DNA from: Acidobacteriota bacterium
GTDB taxonomy: Bacteria > Acidobacteriota > Terriglobia > UBA7540 > JAPUME01
Length of the DNA: 18,499 nucleotides
Assembly (NCBI GenBank): GCA_027294185.1
Contig: JAPUME010000010.1
Span: 1-18,499 of the forward strand
Reading direction: 5' to 3'
Shown: one piece after another, positions 1-6,975 of the stretch
How positions within the stretch are numbered: position 1 is the stretch's first letter
How the letters are laid out: each line of letters starts with the position of its first letter
Program-made: the position numbers and the translations under genes
Notes under the pieces: generated by a model
Told to the model about the DNA's origin: nothing
Database searches by the model: none
What the model saw: the letters and a program-made list of their open reading frames with translations, nothing else

Positions 1-977
1 TGATTCGCGCCGTCGTGCGCCGGGCGCTGCCGCTGGGCTATAAAGTTCTGGGCATCCAGAACGGCTGGTTGGGCCTGCTCGAAGGCAAGGTAGAGAGGCT
101 CACCCTAAAATCCGTCTCCGGCATCCTGCACCGCGGCGGAACCATTCTGGGGACTTCGCGTACGAATCCTTTGAAAAAGGAAGAGGACAAGAAAAAGCTC
201 CTGCAAAACATCAAGAAACTGAAGATCAACTATGTGATCGCCGTGGGTGGCGAAGACACCCTGGGGGTTGCTCGATTCCTGGTCAGCAAAGGGACCAAGG
301 TCGTCGGAGTTCCGAAGACCATCGACAACGATGTCGGCGCCACCGACCAGACGTTCGGCTTCGATACGGCGGTATCGGTGGTAACTGAGGCCATCGACCG
401 GCTGCACTCGACGGCCGAGTCCCACCAGAGGGTCATGGTCGTCGAAGTCATGGGCCGGCATACGGGTTGGATTGCCACCGTGGCGGGCCTTGCCGGTGGG
501 GCCGATTTGATTCTGACCCCCGAGCATCCAATGACCATCCAGGATATCTGTAAAGTGCTGCGGAAACGACATGCCCGGGGCCGCGTGTTCTCCATCGTCG
601 TGGTCGCCGAGGGATTCAAGCTATCCGAAGAAGGGCACTTCGTAACCAAGTCGCAGAAGCTCGACCAGTTTGGCCACGTCCAACTGGGCGGCATCGGGGA
701 AGTCATTGCCAACATGATCGAGGACCATACGGGATTTGAAACCCGGGTCACCGTGCTGGGCCATGTCCAGCGCGGGGGCAGCCCTACGGCTTATGACCGC
801 GTCCTGGGGACTCGCTACGGGGTGAAGGCCATCGAACTGGTGGAGGAGAGGAAATTCGGTCTGATGGTTAGCCTAAAGGGGACCAACATCTCCTCGGTGC
901 CGCTGGGCCGGGCGATGCGGAAATTGAAGCTGGTGGACCCGGAACTGATCCGGACGGCAGAAATCTTCTACGGCTAA
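1..977 (+). CDS. 6-phosphofructokinase, probably PPi-dependent (5'-truncated by window edge)
   Basis: Phosphofructokinase family A enzyme of glycolysis, phosphorylating fructose 6-phosphate to the 1,6-bisphosphate in the cytoplasm. The frame is already open at base 3 and reads IRAVVRRAL, the helix following the N-terminal nucleotide-binding glycines, so roughly 20 residues lie outside the window. The GTG at 15 is internal, not the start. The catalytic TIDND motif is at 318-332 and the substrate motif MGRHTGW follows. Two residues that separate donor classes are visible: GGED (246-257), with Asp where ATP enzymes carry Gly104 in E. coli numbering, and PKTIDND (312-332), with Lys where ATP enzymes have Gly124. 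Both are the PPi-dependent state in characterised families. About 324 residues are visible, in line with the usual 340-360. The family is certain; donor specificity is inferred. No clear terminator follows. Confidence 0.95.
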   Translation, partial: IRAVVRRALPLGYKVLGIQNGWLGLLEGKVERLTLKSVSGILHRGGTILGTSRTNPLKKEEDKKKLLQNIKKLKINYVIAVGGEDTLGVARFLVSKGTKVVGVPKTIDNDVGATDQTFGFDTAVSVVTEAIDRLHSTAESHQRVMVVEVMGRHTGWIATVAGLAGGADLILTPEHPMTIQDICKVLRKRHARGRVFSIVVVAEGFKLSEEGHFVTKSQKLDQFGHVQLGGIGEVIANMIEDHTGFETRVTVLGHVQRGGSPTAYDRVLGTRYGVKAIELVEERKFGLMVSLKGTNISSVPLGRAMRKLKLVDPELIRTAEIFYG

Positions 978-1301
978 CCACCTCATAACATTAAGTAACT
1001 AAGCGACTTAACATAAATTGATCAATCTCTGTCTCGTCCCCCTGCGCTTTGCTTCGAGGCCCGTAGGGGCCCGCCGCGGGTGACTTTTTGCCCCTTTTTC
1101 GAACCCACCTTGGCCCCACGGAGGTCGAGGGTGGGAAGATTTTTCGGTTGACACCCGGCGGTCCCGCCCATTAGATAGTACTGCCTTCCCAAGATAGTCC
1201 AAGGCATCCTTTGGTCGAAATCGGCGGAGCAGGTCTGTCTTTGCCCGCCGAGAGGGAGTGAAGGTCTGCTCCCGTCATAATCAGCGAGTGGAGAAACTGC
1301 C
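978..1301. other. 324-nt intergenic region, no gene recognised
   Basis: The first ~50 bases are AT-rich and hold a 6-bp inverted repeat (991-996 with 1006-1011) and the 10-bp palindrome ATTGATCAAT at 1017-1026. The composition then turns abruptly GC-rich. A 5-bp hairpin GGCCC/GGGCC lies at 1058-1071, and a second short GC dyad (1072-1080) is followed by a T5 at 1085-1089, which might terminate pfk transcription but is weak. Minus-strand open frames run through this stretch, but they show no recognisable domain and extend antisense into neighbouring genes, so no protein is called. A possible promoter for the sugar cassette is listed separately. Confidence 0.6.
1148..1176 (+). promoter_or_regulatory. 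candidate sigma70-type promoter upstream of the sugar cassette
   Basis: A perfect TTGACA (1148-1153) is followed after 17 nt by TTAGAT (1171-1176), which matches the -10 consensus at only three of six positions. If used, the 5' leader to the isomerase start would be about 120 nt. The perfect -35 and ideal spacing are suggestive; the poor -10 box keeps confidence low. Confidence 0.25.
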
Positions 1302-2261
1302 ATGAAGATCGGTTTGCTCACAGCACTTTTCGCAAATCTTAGCCTGGATGAGGTGATCAAGAAGATTAAACCCCTGGGCATTCGGACCATCGAGCTGGGA
1401 ACGGGAAACTATCCCGGTGCTTCGCACCTGAAGCTCGAATGGTACAACCAGGCCTCCAAGTTGAGAGACTTGAAGAACAAGTTGGAGGATCAGGGCATCA
1501 CCATCAGCGCTCTTAGTTGCCATGGAAACCCAATACACCCGAACAAGAAGTTTGCCGACACCAATGCGGAGGTGAATCGAAGGACCATTCTCATGGCAGA
1601 GAAGCTGGGAGTGGACCGCGTCATCGATTTTTCCGGTTGCCCGGGAGACAGCGAACACTCGAAGCTGCCGAATTGGGTCACCTGCCCCTGGCCGCCGGAC
1701 TACCTGGAAATCCTGAAGTGGCAATGGGACAAGAAAGTCATCCCGTATTGGAAAAAAAGGACGAAATTCGCCGCCGACCACGGCGTGCGTATCTGTCTCG
1801 AAATGCACCCGGGTTTTGTGGTCTATTCGCCGGAAACCATGCTCAAGCTGAGAAGCGCCTGCGGTTCGAACATCGGCGCCAATCTCGACCCCAGCCATCT
1901 GTTCTGGCAAGGGATTGATCCCTGCGCGGCGGCGCGAAAACTCGGCAAGGCCGTCTTCTACGTTCATGCCAAAGACACGCATGTGTATGAAGTGAACAGC
2001 CGGGTCAACGGCGTTCTGGACACCAAGCCCTATACCGACGAGATCAATCGCTCCTGGATTTTCCGCACCGTGGGCTTCGGCCACGGTTTCGATTTCTGGG
2101 CCGATTTCGTCTCCACGCTGCAGATGATCGGCTACGACGACGTTCTCAGCATCGAGCACGAAGACAGTCTGATGTCGGTTGATGAAGGGCTTTCCAAGGC
2201 CACCGCCCTGCTGAACCAGGTCGTGATCAAGGAAAAGCTGGGCGAGATGTGGTGGGCATAA
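1302..2261 (+). CDS. sugar phosphate isomerase/epimerase family protein (xylose isomerase-like TIM barrel)
   Basis: A 319-residue single-domain TIM barrel of the AP-endonuclease-2 / xylose-isomerase-like superfamily, predicted to isomerise or epimerise a free sugar, polyol or sugar derivative with a divalent metal. A plausible metal-ligand set is visible in the order expected for the family: E167 in EMHPGF, D196 in LDPSH, H222 in VHAKD and E285 in IEHED. The N-terminus MKIGLLTALF forms the first barrel strand. The start is supported by GGAG (1290-1293) 8 nt upstream. It lies 87 nt ahead of a Gfo/Idh/MocA oxidoreductase and then a xylulokinase-type kinase, a typical grouping in sugar or inositol catabolism. 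No signal peptide is seen, so it is cytoplasmic. The substrate cannot be read from the sequence. Confidence 0.9.
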   Translation: MKIGLLTALFANLSLDEVIKKIKPLGIRTIELGTGNYPGASHLKLEWYNQASKLRDLKNKLEDQGITISALSCHGNPIHPNKKFADTNAEVNRRTILMAEKLGVDRVIDFSGCPGDSEHSKLPNWVTCPWPPDYLEILKWQWDKKVIPYWKKRTKFAADHGVRICLEMHPGFVVYSPETMLKLRSACGSNIGANLDPSHLFWQGIDPCAAARKLGKAVFYVHAKDTHVYEVNSRVNGVLDTKPYTDEINRSWIFRTVGFGHGFDFWADFVSTLQMIGYDDVLSIEHEDSLMSVDEGLSKATALLNQVVIKEKLGEMWWA

Positions 2262-2275
2262 CCGCGAGACCCTGG

Positions 2276-2301
2276 TGTCACAGGCGATAATGTCGCAGGC
2301 G
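2276..2301 (+). repeat. 11-bp direct repeat, two copies, one mismatch
   Basis: TGTCACAGGCG at 2276-2286 recurs as TGTCGCAGGCG at 2291-2301, start-to-start spacing 15 nt. It lies between the isomerase and oxidoreductase genes. It could be a binding site or chance. Confidence 0.4.
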
Positions 2302-2322
2302 GCCCAGCCTGGTTCCGTTTTT
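2296..2322 (+). terminator. weak hairpin plus T-tract between isomerase and oxidoreductase genes
   Basis: CAGGC (2296-2300) pairs with GCCTG (2307-2311) over a 6-nt loop, and a T5 run begins 6 nt later (2318-2322). A 5-bp stem with a displaced T-run is a poor intrinsic terminator; at most it gives partial attenuation inside the operon. Confidence 0.2.
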
Positions 2323-2348
2323 CCCAATATTCAATGCGGGAGAGGAAA

Positions 2349-3500
2349 ATGGCAGAAGTCAACATAGCCCTGATTGGTTACAAATTCATGGGGAAGGCGC
2401 ACTCGAACGCCTTCCGGCAGGTGAGGCGGTTTTTCCCCGGAAAGCTGGTGCCCCGCCTGAAGGTGATTTGCGGGCGGGACCGCGCAGGGCTCAAAGCCGC
2501 CGCGCAGCAGTTCGGTTGGGAAGAAATAGAAACGGACTGGGAGAAGGTGGTGCGGCGAAAGGATATCGACATCGTCGACGTCTCGACACCGGGCCATCTC
2601 CACCACTCGATGGTGCTGGCCGCTGCCCGGGCGAAAAAGCACATCATTTGCGAGAAACCCCTGGGCAACACATTGAAGGAAGCCAGGGAAATGCTCGCCG
2701 CCGTCAAGCGGGCCGGCGTGCTTCACATGCTCATGTTCAATTATCGCCGTATTCCGGCGATCGCCTATGCCAGGAAGTTGATGAGGTCCGGGAAACTGGG
2801 GAAAATCTACCACTGGCACGGCGCTTATCTCCAGGATTGGATCATGGATCCCGAGTTTCCGCTGGTCTGGCGCCTCGATAAGAAATTCGCGGGCACCGGC
2901 GCGCTGGGTGATATTGGCGCCCACGCCATCGATTTCGCCCAGTACTTGAACGGCAACATTACCGAAGTTATAGGCCACTCGACCACCTTCATCAAGCGAA
3001 GGCCCGTCGCCACCAGACAGGGGCGCCTCAAGGCCAAAGGCGGACCTGAGAAGGGGAAAGTGACCGTCGATGATGACACCAATTTCCTGGCGCGCTTCCG
3101 CAACGGCAGCGTCGGCGTGTTTGAATCCTCCCGATTCTGCGGCGGGCGCAGGAACTACAACACCTTCCAGGTTTACGGCTCTAAAGGCAGTTTGGCCTTC
3201 AACCTCGAACGGCTCAACGAGCTGGAAATTTACAACTCTGAGGAACCCGCCGGCGAGCAGGGCTTTAAGACCGTCAGTGTGACAGAGGCCGTTCATCCCT
3301 ACGTGGGCAACTGGTGGCCCCCAGGACACATCATCGGCTACGAGCATACCTTCGTGCACGCCGTGAAGGATTTCCTCGACTGCCTTGATAAAGGGCGGAT
3401 GCCGAGACCCAACTTCGAGGATGGCATCCAAAATCAGGCCGTGCTGGATGCTGTTGAGCGCTCCGCCGCCTCCCGTCGTTGGACGGAAGTGACTGTTTAG
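2349..3500 (+). CDS. Gfo/Idh/MocA family NAD(P)-dependent oxidoreductase
   Basis: A 383-residue two-domain dehydrogenase: an N-terminal Rossmann fold (about residues 5-125) and a C-terminal alpha/beta substrate domain. The nucleotide-binding turn LIGYKFMGKAH (8-18) is the Gly-rich motif of one subgroup. The family signature Lys is in CEKPLGN (E102-K103-P104), and DIGAHAID (D188, H192) supplies the usual substrate-domain Asp and His. Members oxidise sugars, inositols or sugar acids, often as keto intermediates. The ATG at 2349 is chosen over the in-frame ATG at 2334 because the purine-rich GGGAGAGG (2338-2345) lies between them and serves the second. It sits between the isomerase and kinase genes on the same strand, so a shared pathway is likely. 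The substrate is unknown. Confidence 0.92.
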   Translation: MAEVNIALIGYKFMGKAHSNAFRQVRRFFPGKLVPRLKVICGRDRAGLKAAAQQFGWEEIETDWEKVVRRKDIDIVDVSTPGHLHHSMVLAAARAKKHIICEKPLGNTLKEAREMLAAVKRAGVLHMLMFNYRRIPAIAYARKLMRSGKLGKIYHWHGAYLQDWIMDPEFPLVWRLDKKFAGTGALGDIGAHAIDFAQYLNGNITEVIGHSTTFIKRRPVATRQGRLKAKGGPEKGKVTVDDDTNFLARFRNGSVGVFESSRFCGGRRNYNTFQVYGSKGSLAFNLERLNELEIYNSEEPAGEQGFKTVSVTEAVHPYVGNWWPPGHIIGYEHTFVHAVKDFLDCLDKGRMPRPNFEDGIQNQAVLDAVERSAASRRWTEVTV

Positions 3501-3580
3501 CCCTTAAGCTCGGAGCCGGCAGCCCCCAAACCGTACCAACCGATTCCGGCAATTTCTCCTTTTTGGAAGAGCATCTCCCT

Positions 3581-5122
3581 ATGGCATATGTGATGGGCAT
3601 TGACGTGGGTACCACGGGTACCCGTGCCGTCATCGTGAGCGAGGACGGCCGTGTGGTGGGTTCGGCCACGGGCGACCACGTGCCCATGAGCATGCCCCGT
3701 CCCGGCTGGGCCGAGCAGGACCCCGAGGACTGGTGGAAGGCGACCCAGGAGGCGGTTCCGGCGGCCTTGCAAGACTCGGGCCTTAGGGGGGCCGACATTT
3801 CGGCCGTGGGTCTCTCCGGCCAGATGCACGGAGTCGTTCTCCTGGACGAAGAGAACCGCGTGCTTCGCCCCTCCCTGATCTGGTGTGACCAGCGCAGCCA
3901 GGAGCAGTGCGACTGGATTACAGAAAAGGTCGGCGCTCAACGACTGATCGAGCTTACCTCGAATCCTGCGCTTACCGGGTTTTCGGCTCCCAAGCTGCTC
4001 TGGGTGCGCGACCACCAGCCGGAAATTTTCCAGAGGGCGGCACATTTCCTGCTGCCCAAGGATTACATACGCTTCCGTCTCACGGGCCAGTTCGCGACAG
4101 AAGTCTCCGACGCCTCAGGAACGCTGCTTCTCGATGTCAGGAACCGGCGCTGGTCGAAGCAGGTTTGCTCGATTCTGGGGGTGGATACCATACTGCTGCC
4201 GAAGGTGTATGAGTCGGTCGAGGTCACGGGCGGCATCTCGCGGCAAGTAGCTGATAGAATGGGACTTAGCCCTGATACGCCTGTGGTCGGAGGAGGGGGA
4301 GATCAGGCCGCAAGCGCCATCGGCAACGGCATTGTCGTGCCGGGATTGACTTCCATCACCCTCGGCACCTCCGGTGTATTGTTCGCCCACACCGACGCGC
4401 CCCGGGTGGACCCCCGGGGACGGATTCACACCTTTTGCCATGCCGTGCCCGGCAAGTGGCACGTAATGGGAGTGACGCAGGGGGCGGGGCTTTCGCTTCG
4501 CTGGTTCCGCGATCAACTTGCGACCCAGGAGGTGGCTCAGGCTGCGAAGGAAAACCGGGAGGTCTACGAGTTGATCATCCGGCAGGCGGAGAGCGTAGGG
4601 GCGGGTAGTGAAGGGCTTCTCTGGTTCCCCTACCTGATGGGCGAGCGTACGCCGCATCTGGATGCCTCTGCGCGCGGTGCATGGTTCGGCCTGACGGCGT
4701 CACACACTCGGGCTCACCTGATCCGGGCGATTCTGGAAGGCGTGGCTTTCAGCTTGAGGGACTCGCTCGAAATATTCCGCGAGCTCGAGGTTCCCATTAC
4801 CCAGGTTCGGCTTTCAGGCGGCGGTTCACGGAATCCTTTCTGGCGACAGGTGCAGGCGGACATCTACGGTCAGGAGCTGGTGACACTGAGGACCTCGGAG
4901 GGATCCGCTTACGGCGCGGCGCTTTTGGCGGCTGCCGGCAGCGGAATGTTTTCATCGGTGGAAGAGGCTTGCCGACGGACGATTGAAGTCAGGGAAAAGA
5001 CGGCTCCGCGACCCACCGAGAGAGCCGCCTATGACCGCTACTACGACGTCTATCGCTCCTTCTATCCCACGGTAAAGGGTCACTCGCACCGGTTGGCCGA
5101 GTTGAGCCGCGGCGGGAGTTAA
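3581..5122 (+). CDS. xylB: xylulokinase (FGGY family carbohydrate kinase)
   Basis: An ATP-dependent kinase of the FGGY family, 513 residues, two ribonuclease-H-like domains. It most resembles xylulokinase: phosphate-binding GIDVGTTGTRA at the N-terminus (D8), the substrate-site SGQMHG (G80-G84) and IWCDQRS (W101-R105), the catalytic Asp in GGGGDQAAS (D241), and the second-domain motifs FPYLMGERTPHLD and LSGGGSRNPFW. The GQMHG/WCDQR pair is the xylulokinase pattern rather than the glycerol kinase one. The ATG at 3581 is preferred over the longer frame from 3479 because the family begins MxYVxGIDxGT and GGAAGAG (3565-3571) lies 9 nt upstream. It is 80 nt after the oxidoreductase and probably co-transcribed. 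D-xylulose is the default substrate; a related ketose is possible. Confidence 0.92.
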   Translation: MAYVMGIDVGTTGTRAVIVSEDGRVVGSATGDHVPMSMPRPGWAEQDPEDWWKATQEAVPAALQDSGLRGADISAVGLSGQMHGVVLLDEENRVLRPSLIWCDQRSQEQCDWITEKVGAQRLIELTSNPALTGFSAPKLLWVRDHQPEIFQRAAHFLLPKDYIRFRLTGQFATEVSDASGTLLLDVRNRRWSKQVCSILGVDTILLPKVYESVEVTGGISRQVADRMGLSPDTPVVGGGGDQAASAIGNGIVVPGLTSITLGTSGVLFAHTDAPRVDPRGRIHTFCHAVPGKWHVMGVTQGAGLSLRWFRDQLATQEVAQAAKENREVYELIIRQAESVGAGSEGLLWFPYLMGERTPHLDASARGAWFGLTASHTRAHLIRAILEGVAFSLRDSLEIFRELEVPITQVRLSGGGSRNPFWRQVQADIYGQELVTLRTSEGSAYGAALLAAAGSGMFSSVEEACRRTIEVREKTAPRPTERAAYDRYYDVYRSFYPTVKGHSHRLAELSRGGS

Positions 5123-5172
5123 GTCTTTCCAATACTGCAAGATAGCAGCTTCGAGGTCTGCCTGATTTCGGC

Positions 5173-5322
5173 ATGACAAGCGTAGCCGGCACGACCCACC
5201 CTCAAGACTGCAAGCTGGACGAGGCTACCTATAACGGTTGGTCCGTCTTTCGGCTTTCGAACGGCTTGCTGAAACTCTACCTGGCCGCTCAGCTCGGTGG
5301 ACGTGCCATCCGAGCAGAATAA
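5173..5322 (+). pseudogene. N-terminal remnant of a galactose-mutarotase-like (DUF4380-like) protein
   Basis: A 49-codon frame from ATG 5173 to TAA 5320-5322. Its last 30 residues, with TYNGWSVFRLSNG and LAAQLGGRAIR, resemble the first beta strands of mutarotase-fold proteins of the DUF4380 type, where a Y-x-GW-x4-RLSNG segment and a G-G/P-R-I-I turn open a domain of over 250 residues. Here the frame ends directly after the turn, and no continuation was found in the other two frames before folD, so this looks like a decayed gene whose body was deleted. There is no good ribosome-binding site (GAGG at 5153-5156 is 16 nt away). It follows the sugar cassette, where a mutarotase would make sense. 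The similarity is from memory of the family and not tested. Confidence 0.45.
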
Positions 5323-5340
5323 CTGCGCGGAATTTTGCTT

Positions 5341-5369
5341 TTGCTGTAGCATAAGTAGGTAGGCATAAA
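5341..5369 (+). promoter_or_regulatory. weak candidate promoter for folD-coaE
   Basis: In a locally AT-rich stretch, TTGCTG (5341-5346) and CATAAA (5364-5369) are separated by 17 nt. The matches to consensus are three and four of six. The implied transcript start near 5376 would leave a leader of about 29 nt carrying AGGAGG, a plausible arrangement. Confidence 0.22.
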
Positions 5370-5404
5370 GGTGAATTGAAACTGAAACCAGGAGGGTGGA
5401 CCAA

Positions 5405-6346
5405 TTGAGCGCTCGTGTTCTGGACGGCAATAAGATTCGAGAGGACATTAAAGACGAGCTTGTCCAGGAGATCGAGGCTCTTCGAAGTTTGGGCATTCAG
5501 CCGGGTTTGGCCGCCGTGCGGGTGGGTGTGAACCCGGCCTCCAAAATCTATGTTCGCAGCAAGATCAAGGCTTGCGAGTCGCTGGGCATTTTCAGCGAAT
5601 CCCACGATTTGGCCGAAGATGCGACCACCGAAGACCTTCTCTATCTGGTGGCCAATCTAAACGGTCGGGAGGAAATCGACGGCATCCTGATTCAGCTTCC
5701 GCTGCCCGAACAGGTTGACGCCAAACGGGTGTTGCAGGCTGTGGACCCGAACAAGGACGTGGACGGCTTTCACCCGGTCAACATCGGTAATCTGGTAAGT
5801 GGGCGAGAGGGCCTGGTTCCCTGCACACCGGCGGGAATCATCGAAATTCTTCGGCGCAGCGAGATTCCCATTCTCGGCAAGCGGGCGGTGGTGCTGGGAC
5901 GGAGCGACATCGTCGGGAAGCCGGTAGCCATGCTGTTGCTTCACCACCACGCTACGGTGACCATCTGCCACTCGAAAACCAGGAATCTCGCTGAGGTGGC
6001 TCGTTCAGCGGACATCCTGGTGGCGGCGCTGGGCAGACCCGCCATGGTTACCTCAGACTTCATCCAACCGGGTGCCACCGTGATCGATGTGGGTATCAAT
6101 CGATTGACGAAGGTGGATGAGATCAAAAGGTTGGTACGGAATCCCGACCCCTGGTTGGCGAAGATGGAAGCCAAGGGGAGCGTGCTCATCGGCGACGTCC
6201 AGCCTGAGGATGTGCAGGAGAAGGCGGGCGCATATACGCCCGTACCCGGAGGAGTAGGTCCTCTCACCATCGCCATGCTCATGGCCAACACCGTGCACGC
6301 CGCGCGCATGCGCCGCAGCGTTCGCTTCGCCTCCTCACACCAATAG
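5405..6346 (+). CDS. folD: bifunctional methylenetetrahydrofolate dehydrogenase / methenyltetrahydrofolate cyclohydrolase
   Basis: FolD interconverts 5,10-methylene-, 5,10-methenyl- and 10-formyl-tetrahydrofolate in the cytoplasm. All hallmarks are present in 313 residues: YVRSKIKAC with Y49 and catalytic K53, DGILIQLPLP, the substrate Asp in KDVDGFHP, PCTPAGI, the Rossmann turn GRSDIVGKP, and the C-terminal TPVPGGVGP. The start is taken as TTG at 5405, giving MSARVLDG. AGGAGG (5390-5395) is 9 nt upstream of it, whereas the alternative GTG at 5396 abuts the same site with no spacing. The length and the K53 position (K54 in E. coli) agree with this start. coaE begins 3 nt after the stop, so the two are probably one operon. 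Confidence 0.96.
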   Translation: MSARVLDGNKIREDIKDELVQEIEALRSLGIQPGLAAVRVGVNPASKIYVRSKIKACESLGIFSESHDLAEDATTEDLLYLVANLNGREEIDGILIQLPLPEQVDAKRVLQAVDPNKDVDGFHPVNIGNLVSGREGLVPCTPAGIIEILRRSEIPILGKRAVVLGRSDIVGKPVAMLLLHHHATVTICHSKTRNLAEVARSADILVAALGRPAMVTSDFIQPGATVIDVGINRLTKVDEIKRLVRNPDPWLAKMEAKGSVLIGDVQPEDVQEKAGAYTPVPGGVGPLTIAMLMANTVHAARMRRSVRFASSHQ

Positions 6347-6349
6347 GAA

Positions 6350-6970
6350 ATGCTACGCATTGGCCTCACCGGCGGCATCGCTTGCGGGAAGACGACGGTT
6401 GCCCGGATGTTCGGCGATCTCGGCTGCAAGCTGATCAACGCGGACGCGGTCGGCCATGAAGTCATCCGCAAACCCCAACCTGCCTACCATGAAATCATCG
6501 AGGCCTTCGGTTCCGGGGTTCTGGGCGCGGATGGTGAGATCGACCGCACCCGCCTGGGCAACCTGGTATTTTCCGACCGCGAAAAACTCTACCGCCTTAA
6601 CGCCATCGTTCATCCACGGATCTTTGACCGTTCTGAGCATTACATCCAAAAGATGACGGAAAACGAGCCGGAAGCCATTGTCGTGGTCGAGGCTGCTCTG
6701 ATTTACGAGGCGAAAGGCGAAGGTCGTTTTCAAAAAATAGTGGCGGCCTGGTGCCGCTCAGAGCAACAGATCGAACGGCTGCAGGAGAATCCGGGTCTTT
6801 CCGCTGAGGATGCCGAACGGCGCATTGCAAGCCAGATGTCGAGCGATGAGAAACGAAAGCGCGCCGACTACGCGATCGATTGTTCGGGAACTCTCGAAGC
6901 GACCCGCCGCCAGGTGGAAGAAGTTTACCGGCAGCTTTCCCGTCTGGCAAAGCAATCCGGCGCCGCCTGA
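6350..6970 (+). CDS. coaE: dephospho-CoA kinase
   Basis: The last step of CoA synthesis: ATP-dependent phosphorylation of the 3'-hydroxyl of dephospho-CoA. It is a P-loop kinase of 206 residues, the normal length. Walker A GGIACGKT is at residues 8-15. The family's NADAVGHEVI substrate segment, LGNLVFSD and the NAIVHPRI motif follow, with the Arg-bearing helix RIASQMSSDEKRKRAD near residue 160. The start is fixed by the P-loop lying at the N-terminus. The only purine-rich sequence, AGGAA, touches the ATG, so initiation probably depends on translational coupling with folD, which ends 3 nt earlier. It is convergent with the acyltransferase gene, only 5 nt apart, with no terminator visible between them. 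Confidence 0.95.
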   Translation: MLRIGLTGGIACGKTTVARMFGDLGCKLINADAVGHEVIRKPQPAYHEIIEAFGSGVLGADGEIDRTRLGNLVFSDREKLYRLNAIVHPRIFDRSEHYIQKMTENEPEAIVVVEAALIYEAKGEGRFQKIVAAWCRSEQQIERLQENPGLSAEDAERRIASQMSSDEKRKRADYAIDCSGTLEATRRQVEEVYRQLSRLAKQSGAA

Positions 6971-6975
6971 TCCCC

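Noticed and set aside
1072..1089. Intrinsic terminator after pfk
   Set aside because: The stem is only 4 bp and the T5 run is separated from it; listed in the intergenic note only.
1008..1390. Minus-strand frames across the pfk-isomerase gap (64 and 122 codons)
   Set aside because: They overlap the isomerase start, lack a ribosome-binding site and show basic low-complexity sequence typical of non-coding GC-rich DNA.
1281..3431. Long minus-strand open frames (348 and 366 codons) opposite the isomerase and oxidoreductase genes
   Set aside because: Fully antisense to clear family members on the + strand; no motifs of their own.
5396..5398. GTG as the folD start
   Set aside because: The only good Shine-Dalgarno touches it with zero spacing; TTG 5405 has correct spacing.
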